Part shown: positions 1-7,670 of the stretch, piece after piece
Position numbering within the stretch: position 1 is the first letter of the stretch
Layout of the letters: each line of letters opens with the position of its first letter
Source of the DNA: Bacteroidia bacterium
GTDB taxonomy: Bacteria > Bacteroidota > Bacteroidia > Palsa-965
NCBI GenBank assembly: GCA_025454955.1
Contig: JALONL010000022.1
Location: 18,726 to 82,725, forward strand
Length of the DNA: 64,000 bases
Reading direction: 5' to 3'
The notes under the pieces: generated by a model
What the model saw: the letters and a program-made list of their open reading frames with translations, nothing else
Databases searched by the model: none
Told to the model about the DNA's origin: nothing
Position numbers and translations under genes: made by a program

Positions 1-832
1 TCACGTCGATATAGCCGGTAATATGTATGCCTTCATTTCGCAGGAAATTGCTGCGTTTTCGGGTAATCCGTCCGGCTCCGCAAAGCCATATTTCGCGGTG
101 GTTGGCCAGGCGGCTGAGTTCGCGGGCGAGGAAAGCGGCTTTGGTTTGGTGAAAGGCATTGGCGGCGTAGCGTTTGTCGTTTCGCGAGAGGCGTGTGGGC
201 GGGTCGTTCCATTGCAGGAGGAATTGCGGCACTTTGTGCATTTCCACACCTGCTTCGAGCCAGCGCAGCCAGAGTTCGTAATCTTCAGGGAAATTGCCCT
301 CGCGGTAGCCGCCATGTGTATGCACCAATTCGGCGCGGTACATTACCGATGGGTGTGCCAGCGGCGATTCCACGAAACGGCTCAGTCGTATCTGCTCCGG
401 AGTTTGCTGCGCGTTGAGCCATTCGATGTAAGCCGCATAACCCTGCTGTGTGTCGGCATGGCCGCCGTGTGTAACGAGGCAGCTAACCAGGCCGCATTGC
501 GGGTTTTCCTGCATGACCTGAAGCTGGCGGGCAAGACGTTCGGGGTGCATTTCGTCGTCGGCATCCATGCGGGCGAGCAGGGGAGAAGTGGCGGCGGCAA
601 TAAGGCCATTGAGTGAGGCTACTATGCCCTGGTTGGCCAAAGTCCCCAACATTCGTATGCGGGAATCGGCTTTGGCTGCCTGCTCAATAATTTTTGCCGT
701 GCCATCGGTGCTGCCATCGTTCCACACCAGAATTTCAATGTCGCGCAAAGTCTGGCTGCTTATGCTGTGCAATGCTTTGGCCACCGTACTTTCGGCATTG
801 TACACGGGCATTAACACACTTACATCGGGCAT
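1..832 (-). CDS. Family 2 glycosyltransferase (3' end outside window)
   Basis: Reading leftward from an ATG at 832, an open frame of 277 codons runs to the window edge without a stop. The N-terminus has the GT-A pattern of family 2 glycosyltransferases: a hydrophobic strand, then NDGSTDG at residues 39-45 (nucleotide-sugar binding) and the metal-binding DADDE at 90-94. A PEDYELWLRW segment further on is typical of bacterial GT2 enzymes that add sugars to cell-surface glycans. It is expected to be cytoplasmic and to use a nucleotide sugar; donor and acceptor cannot be read. It diverges from the gene at 908 with about 75 bases between them. The C-terminus is missing only because of the window boundary. 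Confidence 0.85.
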   Translation of the reverse strand, partial: MPDVSVLMPVYNAESTVAKALHSISSQTLRDIEILVWNDGSTDGTAKIIEQAAKADSRIRMLGTLANQGIVASLNGLIAAATSPLLARMDADDEMHPERLARQLQVMQENPQCGLVSCLVTHGGHADTQQGYAAYIEWLNAQQTPEQIRLSRFVESPLAHPSVMYRAELVHTHGGYREGNFPEDYELWLRWLEAGVEMHKVPQFLLQWNDPPTRLSRNDKRYAANAFHQTKAAFLARELSRLANHREIWLCGAGRITRKRSNFLRNEGIHITGYIDV

Positions 833-895
833 GGCCTAAAGATAATGCTTGCCACGCTAAACTGGCCGGGCTGTACAAATGCCCTTTCTGGTTTG

Positions 896-903
896 TACCT
901 TTG
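896..903 (+). promoter_or_regulatory. Bacteroidota -7 element (TACCTTTG) of tsaC
   Basis: TACCTTTG at 896-903 matches the Bacteroidota TAnnTTTG core exactly. No good TTG lies at the usual distance upstream. The element ends only four bases before the chosen GTG start at 908, so the mRNA would be leaderless or nearly so. Confidence 0.5.
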
Positions 904-907
904 TGCC

Positions 908-1870
908 GTGCAATTTCACACTCAAATCGGAACCAGTTTAGACGAAGCCGCACACTGGCTGAAGCAGGGCGAAACCGTGGGCATACCCACCGAAACGGTG
1001 TATGGCCTCGCCGCCAACGCACTCGATGCCGATGCCGCCGTAAAAATCTTTCAGATCAAAAACAGACCCGGTTTCAACCCGCTCATTGTACACGTACACA
1101 GTGCCGCCGAGTTTGAGAAATACGCACAGCACGTTCCAGTACAGATAAAAAAGCTTGCCGAAGTCTTTTCGCCAGGCCCGCTCACCTTTGTATTACCACG
1201 CCGCACAAACATTCCCGACATTATCACCGCCGGCGGCGATACCGTGGGCCTTCGTGTACCTGCGCACCCTCTTACACAGGCGCTTTTGCAAAAACTACCT
1301 TTCCCGCTGGCCGCACCCAGTGCCAACCCTTTTGGCTACATAAGCCCGGTTACCGCGCAACATGTGGCCGATCAGCTTTACGGCAAAGTACCTTACATTC
1401 TCGATGGCGGCCCAAGTGAAGTTGGTGTGGAGTCAACCGTGGTCACCGTGCGCAATGATAAAGTGGTGGTGCTGCGTCTGGGCGGCATTACGTTGGAGCA
1501 ACTCCGCGAAGTGGCAGGCGAAGTAGAACTTGATATCAACGAATCATCCAATCCTCAATCGCCCGGCCAGCTTAAATCGCACTATGCACCCCGCATCCCG
1601 CTCAAATGGGGAATTCCCGCCACGCAGCCACCTCTGGAAAAAGTAGCCGTGCTTTGCTTGCAGCAGCCTCCAGCCTGGTCCAATATTGTGAGTGTGGAAA
1701 CACTCTCAGCCACCGGCAATCTCGCCGAGGCAGCCCGAAATTTATTTGCTGCCATGCGCAGGCTGGATGAAACGGATGCGCAATGTATCTTTGCCGAAAG
1801 AATGCCCGAAACTGGTTTGGGAAAAGCAATAAACGACAGACTAAAACGAGCGTCTGTTGAAAACTTTTAA
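908..1870 (+). CDS. tsaC: L-threonylcarbamoyladenylate synthase (YrdC/Sua5 family)
   Basis: This enzyme makes threonylcarbamoyl-AMP from threonine, bicarbonate and ATP, the first step of the t6A modification at position 37 of ANN-decoding tRNAs. The YrdC core is clear: IPTETVYGLAANA near residues 26-38, KNRPGFNPL from residue 51, then a SANPFG loop. A Sua5-type C-terminal domain follows the linker SPGQLKSHYAP, so this is the long (about 320 aa) form. GTG at 908 was chosen because it gives the usual N-terminus (MQFHTQIGTS); an in-frame ATG at 845 would add 21 atypical residues and lies upstream of the promoter-like element. It is a single-gene unit. Confidence 0.9.
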   Translation: MQFHTQIGTSLDEAAHWLKQGETVGIPTETVYGLAANALDADAAVKIFQIKNRPGFNPLIVHVHSAAEFEKYAQHVPVQIKKLAEVFSPGPLTFVLPRRTNIPDIITAGGDTVGLRVPAHPLTQALLQKLPFPLAAPSANPFGYISPVTAQHVADQLYGKVPYILDGGPSEVGVESTVVTVRNDKVVVLRLGGITLEQLREVAGEVELDINESSNPQSPGQLKSHYAPRIPLKWGIPATQPPLEKVAVLCLQQPPAWSNIVSVETLSATGNLAEAARNLFAAMRRLDETDAQCIFAERMPETGLGKAINDRLKRASVENF

Positions 1871-1880
1871 ACTCAAACTA

Positions 1881-1910
1881 TTGCTTTTTAAATTCCCAGT
1901 ATTACCTTTG
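1881..1910 (+). promoter_or_regulatory. Consensus Bacteroidota promoter before structured RNA
   Basis: TTG at 1881-1883, a 19-base spacer and TACCTTTG at 1903-1910 form a textbook Bacteroidota vegetative promoter. Transcription should begin near 1915, just before the hairpin element and about 100 bases ahead of the NYN gene. Confidence 0.75.
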
Positions 1911-1914
1911 TATT

Positions 1915-1983
1915 CAATTAGCGCTTTGGGCTAAGCAATCCCTAGGAGGTATAGCGGGGTTGCCAGCACCCAAAGCTTTTTTT
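1915..1983 (+). ncRNA. Candidate small structured RNA or leader attenuator
   Basis: Directly downstream of a consensus promoter, GCTTTGGG (1923-1930) pairs perfectly with CCCAAAGC (1969-1976). Nested inside, GCAATCCC (1935-1942) pairs with GGGGTTGC (1956-1963), with one G-U pair. The apical loop (1943-1955) contains AGGAGGT, and seven T residues follow the outer stem (1977-1983). Promoter, coaxial stems and terminator-like end would give an RNA of about 65 nt. It could be a free small RNA, or an attenuator in the leader of the NYN gene whose ATG is 31 bases beyond the T-run. I see no match to SRP RNA, preQ1, SAM or other riboswitch consensus that I know. Confidence 0.55.
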
Positions 1984-2014
1984 ATAGTAGCTTTTACATT
2001 TTAATTTATCTTGT

Positions 2015-2716
2015 ATGTACGAACAGTTAAACGAAGCACAAAAATTGCGCGCCGCCGTGTTGGTTGACGGGGGCTTTTTCCACAAACGTTACCAGCGCTT
2101 ATTCAAAGATCAGCAGCCCTTTGACCCTGTAAAAGTGGTCGATCATTTGCAGAAAATGGTAGAATGCTATCTCGGCACACAATATCGCCTGCACAGGCTT
2201 TATTACTACGATTGCGAGCCGCTCAACAAAAAATTTCATCACCCGCTTACCGGAAGGGTCATCGACTTTGCCCGCCTCCCTTCGGCCGATTTCCGAAACC
2301 AGTTTATTGAAATACTTCAGCGCCGTAATCTGGTGCAAATCAGACTCGGAAAACTCAAGGAAAACAAAACCTGGCGCATACGCTCGTTTTGCACCCACGA
2401 TTTGCTGAAAGGAAAACGAACCATTGCCGATTTACAGGAAAATGAAGTGATACTCGAAGTGAGGCAGAAAGGCATTGATATGCAAATAGGCATCGACATT
2501 GCCATGCTGGCCTGGGAAAAGCAGGTTGACAGGATCATTCTCATTGGCGGCGATGCCGATTTTTGTCCGGCTGCCGAAATTGCACGCAACAAAGGCCTGA
2601 GGTTTGATCTTGATCCGATGGATAATAATATTGACGCGCAGTTGTTTGGCTTTGTGGATCAGGTAATTTCGGATATTCCGGGCAAAGCGACCAATGCAAC
2701 TCAGGCTGCGGCCTGA
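2015..2716 (+). CDS. NYN-domain (LabA/DUF88-like) protein
   Basis: The 233-residue protein has the PIN-like NYN fold: AVLVDGG with Asp18, a central KGIDMQIGIDIAML with Asp155 and Asp161, and IGGDADF with Asp180 and Asp182. These acidic residues form the metal site in NYN/PIN ribonucleases, so RNA cleavage or RNA binding is the likely role; the substrate is unknown. There is no signal peptide, so it should be cytoplasmic. The gene stands alone, preceded by a promoter and terminator-like RNA structure, which suggests its expression may depend on read-through of that element. A separate promoter between 1984 and 2014 is not obvious. Confidence 0.8.
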   Translation: MYEQLNEAQKLRAAVLVDGGFFHKRYQRLFKDQQPFDPVKVVDHLQKMVECYLGTQYRLHRLYYYDCEPLNKKFHHPLTGRVIDFARLPSADFRNQFIEILQRRNLVQIRLGKLKENKTWRIRSFCTHDLLKGKRTIADLQENEVILEVRQKGIDMQIGIDIAMLAWEKQVDRIILIGGDADFCPAAEIARNKGLRFDLDPMDNNIDAQLFGFVDQVISDIPGKATNATQAAA

Positions 2717-2743
2717 TTCAATGTTGATTTACATTCACCGATC

Positions 2744-2773
2744 TTAACCGTGGGCAGATAATCGCTATTTTTG
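2744..2773 (+). promoter_or_regulatory. Probable promoter of accC
   Basis: TTA at 2744-2746, a 19-base spacer and TATTTTTG at 2766-2773. The -7 element fits TAnnTTTG and the upstream element differs by one base from TTG. The leader would be about 28 bases. Confidence 0.5.
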
Positions 2774-2805
2774 CCCATTGTCCGCATGAAAAGGGCAAAA
2801 CTCCT

Positions 2806-4296
2806 ATGAAGAAAATTCTTGTAGCCAATCGCGGTGAAATTGCCTTGCGTGTAATGCGCTCTTGCCGCGAAATGGGAATAGCCACGGTAGCCGTTTTTTC
2901 GGAGGCCGACCGTAATGCACCCTTTGTCCGCTATGCCGATGAGGCTGTTTGCATTGGCCCTCCGCCTTCGTCGCAATCATACCTGCTTGGCGATAAAATT
3001 ATTGAAGTGGCCCTGAAACTGGGCGTTGACGGCATTCACCCCGGCTACGGCTTTCTTTCCGAAAATGCCGACTTTGCCCGTGCCGTAAAAAAATCAGGCA
3101 TTACGCTCATCGGCCCCACGCCCGAGGCTATGGAAATAATGGGCGATAAGCTTTCGGCCAAGGCTGCGGCAAAGCAATACAACATTCCAATGGTTCCCGG
3201 CTCCGACGGCGCCATAAGCGATATTGAAGAGGGCGAACGTGTGGCACTGGCCACCGGTTTTCCGCTGCTTATTAAAGCCAGTGCAGGCGGTGGTGGCAAA
3301 GGAATGCGCATTGTAGAACGCATCGAAGACTTTGCCGAACAGATGAAACTGGCCGTAAGCGAAGCCACATCGGCTTTTGGCGACGGCTCGGTGTTTATTG
3401 AACGCTACGTGGCGGGCCCGCGCCACATCGAAATTCAGGTAATGGCCGATACGCACGGCAACATTTGCTACCTGTTTGAACGCGAATGCTCCATTCAGCG
3501 CCGCCACCAGAAAGTAATCGAAGAAGCCCCGTCGAGCGTACTCACACCCGAAATACGCGAGAAAATGGGAAAATGTGCAGTTGACGTGGCCCGCTCGTGC
3601 GGATACGTGGGCGCAGGTACGGTGGAGTTTCTGCTCGACGAAACACGTAACTTCTACTTCCTCGAAATGAACACCCGCCTGCAGGTGGAGCACCCGGTTA
3701 CAGAAATGATTACCGGCATCGACCTCGTAAAAGAGCAGATACGTGTGGCCCGCGGCGAAAAACTCTCGTTCACACAGAACGAACTCAAAATAAACGGCCA
3801 CGCAGTAGAAGTGCGCGTATATGCCGAAGATCCTGCCAACAACTTCCTGCCCGACATCGGCAAACTCGTTACCTATCGCCGCCCGCAGGGCTATGGTGTG
3901 CGCGTGGACGATGGCTTTGAAGAAGGCATGGACATTCCCATTTACTACGATCCGATGATTTCCAAGCTCATCACCTGGGGAGCCACCCGGCAGGAAGCCA
4001 TCGACCGTATGATTCGCGCCATTGAAGAGTATCAGATAACCGGCGTGTCCACCACACTGGCGTTCTGCAGTTTTGTGCTCAAACACGAAGCATTTGTATC
4101 GGGTAATTTTGATACCGGTTTCATCAAAACCTATTTCACCCCCGAAATGCTGCTCGACGAACGCCAGGATGAAGCCGAACTGGCTGCACTCATCGCTTCG
4201 CACCTCATGGGAAATCAAAGTCAGACAACCGGAGTTACTACTCAGCCTGCTTCACAAACCAGCCGGTGGAAAACCGAACGTACCCGCAAAAGCTGA
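2806..4296 (+). CDS. accC: Acetyl-CoA carboxylase, biotin carboxylase subunit
   Basis: This subunit uses ATP and bicarbonate to carboxylate the biotin of the carrier protein, the first half-reaction of malonyl-CoA formation. The sequence opens with KILVANRGEIA, carries the ATP-grasp glycine loop GGGGKG at 161-166, the ERECSIQRRHQK segment, and EMNTRLQVEHPVTE near residue 290. At 496 residues it is 40-50 longer than E. coli AccC; the extra part is a low-complexity, Gln/Thr-rich tail after about residue 460. No BCCP gene is adjacent, so it may instead serve another biotin-dependent carboxylase (propionyl- or pyruvate-type), which the sequence alone cannot settle. Confidence 0.88.
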   Translation: MKKILVANRGEIALRVMRSCREMGIATVAVFSEADRNAPFVRYADEAVCIGPPPSSQSYLLGDKIIEVALKLGVDGIHPGYGFLSENADFARAVKKSGITLIGPTPEAMEIMGDKLSAKAAAKQYNIPMVPGSDGAISDIEEGERVALATGFPLLIKASAGGGGKGMRIVERIEDFAEQMKLAVSEATSAFGDGSVFIERYVAGPRHIEIQVMADTHGNICYLFERECSIQRRHQKVIEEAPSSVLTPEIREKMGKCAVDVARSCGYVGAGTVEFLLDETRNFYFLEMNTRLQVEHPVTEMITGIDLVKEQIRVARGEKLSFTQNELKINGHAVEVRVYAEDPANNFLPDIGKLVTYRRPQGYGVRVDDGFEEGMDIPIYYDPMISKLITWGATRQEAIDRMIRAIEEYQITGVSTTLAFCSFVLKHEAFVSGNFDTGFIKTYFTPEMLLDERQDEAELAALIASHLMGNQSQTTGVTTQPASQTSRWKTERTRKS

Positions 4297-4438
4297 GGAC
4301 TTTAATCAACTCGCTGTTTACCAGTAAATAAAACTCAGGCTTATTCACAATTTTTGTACATTTAGGTACATGAAAAGCCGGTTGGTTGCGTTTTTCACAT
4401 ATAACCCTTTGGCACGCTTTTGGCGTAGAAATGTTATC

Positions 4439-5056
4439 ATGAAAAACGCTTTTTTACTGTTTACCTGTTTGTGGTTGCCTTTTGCGGCTTCGGCACAGGA
4501 ACAATCGCCGCTGTTTGTGGGCGATATTGAACAGTATCCCGCCAATATGATTACTTATGCCATTGATGAAAGCGGCGATACTGTGCCGGTAATTCATCAT
4601 TACACCTGTTTGGTTGTGGCCGAACGCACTTTCAAAAGCAAGCGCGAACAGGTAAAATACGATAAGCTGAAACGCGACGTGAAAGCCGCACACCCGTATG
4701 CCGTGCTGGCCCGCGCCAAACTCAGCGAAATGGATGCGCGTCTGGCTCTCGTAAAAGGCGAGAAGGAACGTAAGGAATTCGCCGAAAAAGCCGAAAAAGA
4801 ACTGGTAGCCCAGTTTGAAAACGACATGAAAAACCTTACCGCTGCCCAGGGCCGAATTCTTATCAAACTCGTGAGCCGCGAAACAGGTTCTACCACTTAT
4901 CAGCTCATTAAAGAATACCGGGGCGGTCTTACCGCCGTAATGTGGCAGGGAATGGCACGGGTATTCGGCAATAACCTCAAATCGGAATATGACGCCGATG
5001 GTGAGGACAAAAAAATTGAGGAAATAGTGGAACTCATTGAGCTTGGTGTGCTTTAA
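4439..5056 (+). CDS. DUF4294 secreted protein
   Basis: The 205-residue protein has a signal peptide cut after ASA, then a body matching DUF4294, a Bacteroidota family of unknown function: a charged helical middle (roughly residues 75-130), LTAAQGRILIKLVSRETG, then the conserved WQGMARVFGNNLK and an acidic end. ATG 4439 is used because it gives a clean signal peptide; an in-frame ATG at 4370 would place 23 residues before it. A weak promoter-like pair (TTG 4382, CCCTTTG ending 4411) fits this start. Export to the periplasm is likely; no enzymatic motif is visible. Confidence 0.8.
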   Translation: MKNAFLLFTCLWLPFAASAQEQSPLFVGDIEQYPANMITYAIDESGDTVPVIHHYTCLVVAERTFKSKREQVKYDKLKRDVKAAHPYAVLARAKLSEMDARLALVKGEKERKEFAEKAEKELVAQFENDMKNLTAAQGRILIKLVSRETGSTTYQLIKEYRGGLTAVMWQGMARVFGNNLKSEYDADGEDKKIEEIVELIELGVL

Positions 5057-5103
5057 ACACACTGAAAACAGCCAATTGCCCCCCAAAGATTTTTCTGTAC
5101 CGG

Positions 5104-5133
5104 TTGCTTTGCAAAAAGAAAATACTATTTTTG
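5104..5133 (+). promoter_or_regulatory. Promoter of tRNA-Pro
   Basis: TTG at 5104-5106, spacer of 19 and TATTTTTG at 5126-5133 match the Bacteroidota consensus. The tRNA begins 31 bases beyond the -7 element. Confidence 0.75.
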
Positions 5134-5164
5134 CAACCCCTTTGGAATAGAAGGGCTCATTGAT

Positions 5165-5237
5165 CGGGGTGTAGCGCAGTTGGTAGCGTACCACGTTCGG
5201 GACGTGGGGGTCGCTGGTTCGAGTCCAGTCACCCCGA
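5165..5237 (+). tRNA. tRNA-Pro (anticodon CGG)
   Basis: A full cloverleaf is readable. Acceptor CGGGGTG pairs with CACCCCG, the D stem is GCGC/GCGT, the anticodon stem is CCACG/CGTGG around loop TTCGGGA (anticodon CGG), the variable loop is short, and the T arm is GCTGG-TTCGAGT-CCAGT. Discriminator base is A at 5237. The 3' CCA is not encoded, so it must be added by tRNA nucleotidyltransferase. It decodes CCG. Confidence 0.95.
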
Positions 5238-5253
5238 CAAAAAAATTGAATCA

Positions 5254-5281
5254 GGCCCGCCTTCCCGAGGCGGGCTTTTTT
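5254..5281 (+). terminator. Intrinsic terminator after tRNA-Pro
   Basis: GCCCGCCT (5255-5262) pairs with AGGCGGGC (5268-5275), followed by a T-run. It closes the tRNA transcription unit. Confidence 0.85.
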
Positions 5282-5379
5282 ATTTCCAATTATCAATCAG
5301 TCGCTTCCACTTGCTTAAAGTATGTTGCGCCTGCAAACTTTATCTTTACCTTCGTTAAGCACGTCAAAACCCGATATTT

Positions 5380-6180
5380 ATGAGAGCTGGTTTACTTGTA
5401 TTTTTTGCTGCGATTTTTCTCACCTCAGCCAATGTTTCTGCCCAGGAAGAAGAAGCCATCCCGCTTGATTCTGTTGTTAAACCGCAATTTCCCCAAACTC
5501 CCCGCTGGAAACCAAAACTAATGCCGGGAGCCGGTCTTAATTTTGCCGTTATAAACAACCGGCAGGAAGTGCGGGGACTTTACAAACCGGGTTTGAATTT
5601 TCACCTGTTTTACCTGCACCGCCCCTGGTTTGCCATTTCGGGCGAATATACCTATCATTTCAGGCACGATGCTGCTCCGGCATTGGCCGACATTGACTCG
5701 TGGAATGCCGACCTGAACGGACACCTCATTATGCGCATCGGCGAGAGCGAAACCTATTTCAATGCTATTTTTGGCGTGGGATATCTTTACTGGAACTCGG
5801 TGTATGTGGGCCCAAACTCGGCACATACCGATTTTGCTTCGTTTTCCTATGGCATGAACATTACCCAGCGCTGGGTAGGAGCCAATCTGGGAGCCGGTTT
5901 CAGTTATCAGCTCACAAAACGAATGAGTGGATACGCCAATTTCAAGGTAAGGTTTGCCTCGAGCAATAACGACTTATTCAGTATTTCCGATACGGCATTC
6001 CAATTTGGTGTTCGTGCCGATCTGTCTAAGAAAGATAAATCACTTGATACGGCTTCCAAAGACAAAAAAGACCCCGGAATCACTCTTAACGAGCGAAGCC
6101 CGAAGTATAAGGCGCAGAAAAAAGGTGTATCGGGCATGGCAAAATTCAAATACCGCTGGCTCAAGAAACGGCAGCGCTAG
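5380..6180 (+). CDS. Probable outer-membrane beta-barrel protein
   Basis: The 266-residue protein has a signal peptide (MRAGLLVFFAAIF, cut near VSAQ). From about residue 45 to 215 it shows alternating hydrophobic and polar strands rich in aromatic residues (for example NFHLFYLHRPWFAISGEYTY and FNAIFGVGYLYW), as in small porin-like barrels. The C-terminal 50 residues are very lysine-rich and lack strand character, an unusual end for a barrel protein; a final FKYRWLKKR could still be a last strand. I do not recognise a named family. It is a single gene ending in a hairpin terminator. Confidence 0.65.
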   Translation: MRAGLLVFFAAIFLTSANVSAQEEEAIPLDSVVKPQFPQTPRWKPKLMPGAGLNFAVINNRQEVRGLYKPGLNFHLFYLHRPWFAISGEYTYHFRHDAAPALADIDSWNADLNGHLIMRIGESETYFNAIFGVGYLYWNSVYVGPNSAHTDFASFSYGMNITQRWVGANLGAGFSYQLTKRMSGYANFKVRFASSNNDLFSISDTAFQFGVRADLSKKDKSLDTASKDKKDPGITLNERSPKYKAQKKGVSGMAKFKYRWLKKRQR

Positions 6181-6186
6181 TTTTAA

Positions 6187-6219
6187 GCAGGCAACCCGAA
6201 ACGGTTGCCTGCGACTTTT
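6187..6219 (+). terminator. Probable intrinsic terminator
   Basis: GCAGGCAACC (6187-6196) pairs perfectly with GGTTGCCTGC (6203-6212) around a CGAAAC loop. The following T-run is short (TTTT at 6216-6219). Confidence 0.6.
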
Positions 6220-6312
6220 ACTGGAAGTTGCGGCGATCGGTAAATGTGAAAAACAGATTTAAAATTGAACAATAGAAGCGGTGCTCACAACAATCTCCGT
6301 AAATTAGCAGTA

Positions 6313-7053
6313 ATGAAAATATTCCGCTCGTGTTTGTTTTTGCTTTTCAGCCTTTGCGTCCTGCCGGTTTTCTCGCAGGAGCAGGAGGGAGCGATTACCG
6401 TGCGCGGAACTGTGTTTGACCTTGCCGACACTATGGCTTCGCCCGCGCCAATGGCTGTAAACAGACGCACCGGAGCTGGGCAGTCGGCACTGGCCGGGCA
6501 ATGGTTTTCGGTGCAGGGGCTGCATACCGATACATTTATGGTTACTGCCGGAGGCTATGAAATTGTTCGAATCTGTTTCCGCGATTCGGCACGCAAGGCA
6601 GTGTACAACGTGCGCATCGGCCTTAAAATGAAAGTAAACACCCTGCGCCCGGTAGCCATTTATCCCGCCAAAGACCTTAAAACCCTGCGCAACGAACGCG
6701 AATCGCTGGGCGTGAAGGAAACCCGCATGACCTCTGCCCCGGCCGACGCTTTTCAAAGTCCGATTACGGCTTTGTATGAGCGTTACAGCCGCGAAGGACA
6801 ATCGCGCGCCAAAGTAGCATACCTCGAAAACGAAGACCGCAAACGCGAAATCCTGCACCAGCTTCTCAACCTTTACGTGAAAGCCGGCGTGGTGGAACTC
6901 AAGCCCGAAGAGTTCGATACATTTATCGACTACCTCGATATTCCCGACCATTTTCTGCAAAACGCTTCCGACTATCAGTTGGCCACTGCCATACGCGAAC
7001 GCTGGTTCCGCTACGAGCAGGCCAAACAGATGCACAATCACCAGCATCGTTAA
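6313..7053 (+). CDS. Secreted protein with CarboxypepD-like N-terminal fold
   Basis: The 246-residue protein begins with a signal peptide (cut near VFSQ). Residues about 28-110 resemble the beta-sandwich regulatory domain common in Bacteroidota surface proteins (ITVRGTVFDLADT, then GGYEIVRICFRDS). The rest is helical and charged, with REILHQLLNLYVKAGVVEL and an IDYLDIPDHFLQNAS segment that recurs in Bacteroidota proteins of unknown role. ATG 6313 is preferred to an upstream ATG at 6265, which would put 16 polar residues before the signal peptide. The likely location is the periplasm or cell envelope. Confidence 0.65.
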   Translation: MKIFRSCLFLLFSLCVLPVFSQEQEGAITVRGTVFDLADTMASPAPMAVNRRTGAGQSALAGQWFSVQGLHTDTFMVTAGGYEIVRICFRDSARKAVYNVRIGLKMKVNTLRPVAIYPAKDLKTLRNERESLGVKETRMTSAPADAFQSPITALYERYSREGQSRAKVAYLENEDRKREILHQLLNLYVKAGVVELKPEEFDTFIDYLDIPDHFLQNASDYQLATAIRERWFRYEQAKQMHNHQHR

Positions 7054-7092
7054 CAACTGTTGATTACTGCTCACAACTCCTTCGCCCGAAAT

Positions 7093-7122
7093 TTGGTGCA
7101 TCGCTGCAAACTTCTATCTTTG
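7093..7122 (+). promoter_or_regulatory. Promoter of pyrR-pyrB
   Basis: TTG at 7093-7095, 19-base spacer and TATCTTTG at 7115-7122. The pyrR ATG at 7131 is eight bases further, so the transcript has almost no 5' leader. This leaves no room for a PyrR-binding attenuator of the Bacillus type. Confidence 0.75.
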
Positions 7123-7130
7123 CCGCCTGT

Positions 7131-7667
7131 ATGGCGCCTCGGCTTATTCTTCATCCGCAGCAATTCGCCATCACGATCAACCGGCTTTGCCATCAACTGA
7201 TCGAGACACACGATAATTTCTCAGAATCTGTAATTATCGGTCTTCAGCCACGCGGTGTGCTGCTGGCCCGGCGTATTCATAAAACGCTAAACACCATTTT
7301 GCCCGGCCACTCCATTTCGCTTGGCGAACTCGACGTGACGTTTTACCGCGACGATTTCCGCCGCCGCGATCTGATAGCCAACCGCACACAAATTGATTTT
7401 GTGATTGAAGACAAGAATGTAATTCTTGTGGACGATGTGCTCTACACCGGCCGCACCATTCGCGCCGGGCTGGATGCCATGATGGCGTTTGGCCGCCCCA
7501 AAGACGTGGAACTGCTGGTGCTCATCGACCGCCGTTTCAGCCGCAATCTGCCCATACAGGCCAAATACATCGGCCGCACTGTAGATACCATTGCCTCCGA
7601 AAAAATTAAGGTGGACTGGAAAGAGGCCGGGGGAGAAGATCATGTATGGTTAATGACGCAGGAGTAA
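7131..7667 (+). CDS. pyrR: PyrR-type phosphoribosyltransferase
   Basis: This is a 178-residue type I phosphoribosyltransferase. The PRPP-binding motif VILVDDVLYTGRT lies at 97-109, and LGELDVTFYRDDF is the PyrR flexible-loop region. PyrR proteins convert uracil and PRPP to UMP, and in Firmicutes also bind pyr mRNA to cause attenuation. Here it is followed three bases later by pyrB, consistent with a pyrimidine operon. Because the promoter lies almost on the start codon, mRNA-binding control of this operon's own leader seems unlikely. Confidence 0.9.
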   Translation: MAPRLILHPQQFAITINRLCHQLIETHDNFSESVIIGLQPRGVLLARRIHKTLNTILPGHSISLGELDVTFYRDDFRRRDLIANRTQIDFVIEDKNVILVDDVLYTGRTIRAGLDAMMAFGRPKDVELLVLIDRRFSRNLPIQAKYIGRTVDTIASEKIKVDWKEAGGEDHVWLMTQE

Positions 7668-7670
7668 ATT

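Noticed and set aside
1923..1983. SRP RNA or a known riboswitch
   Set aside because: It lacks the SRP tetraloop and symmetric loop, and shows no preQ1, SAM, TPP or cobalamin consensus that I can recognise.
3094..4218. Long antisense frame (374 codons) opposite accC
   Set aside because: accC is a clear gene on the plus strand; the antisense frame shows no known motif and is a codon-bias shadow.
5950..6262. Small plus-strand frame at the end of the barrel gene
   Set aside because: It overlaps the barrel gene in another frame and lacks any recognisable domain.
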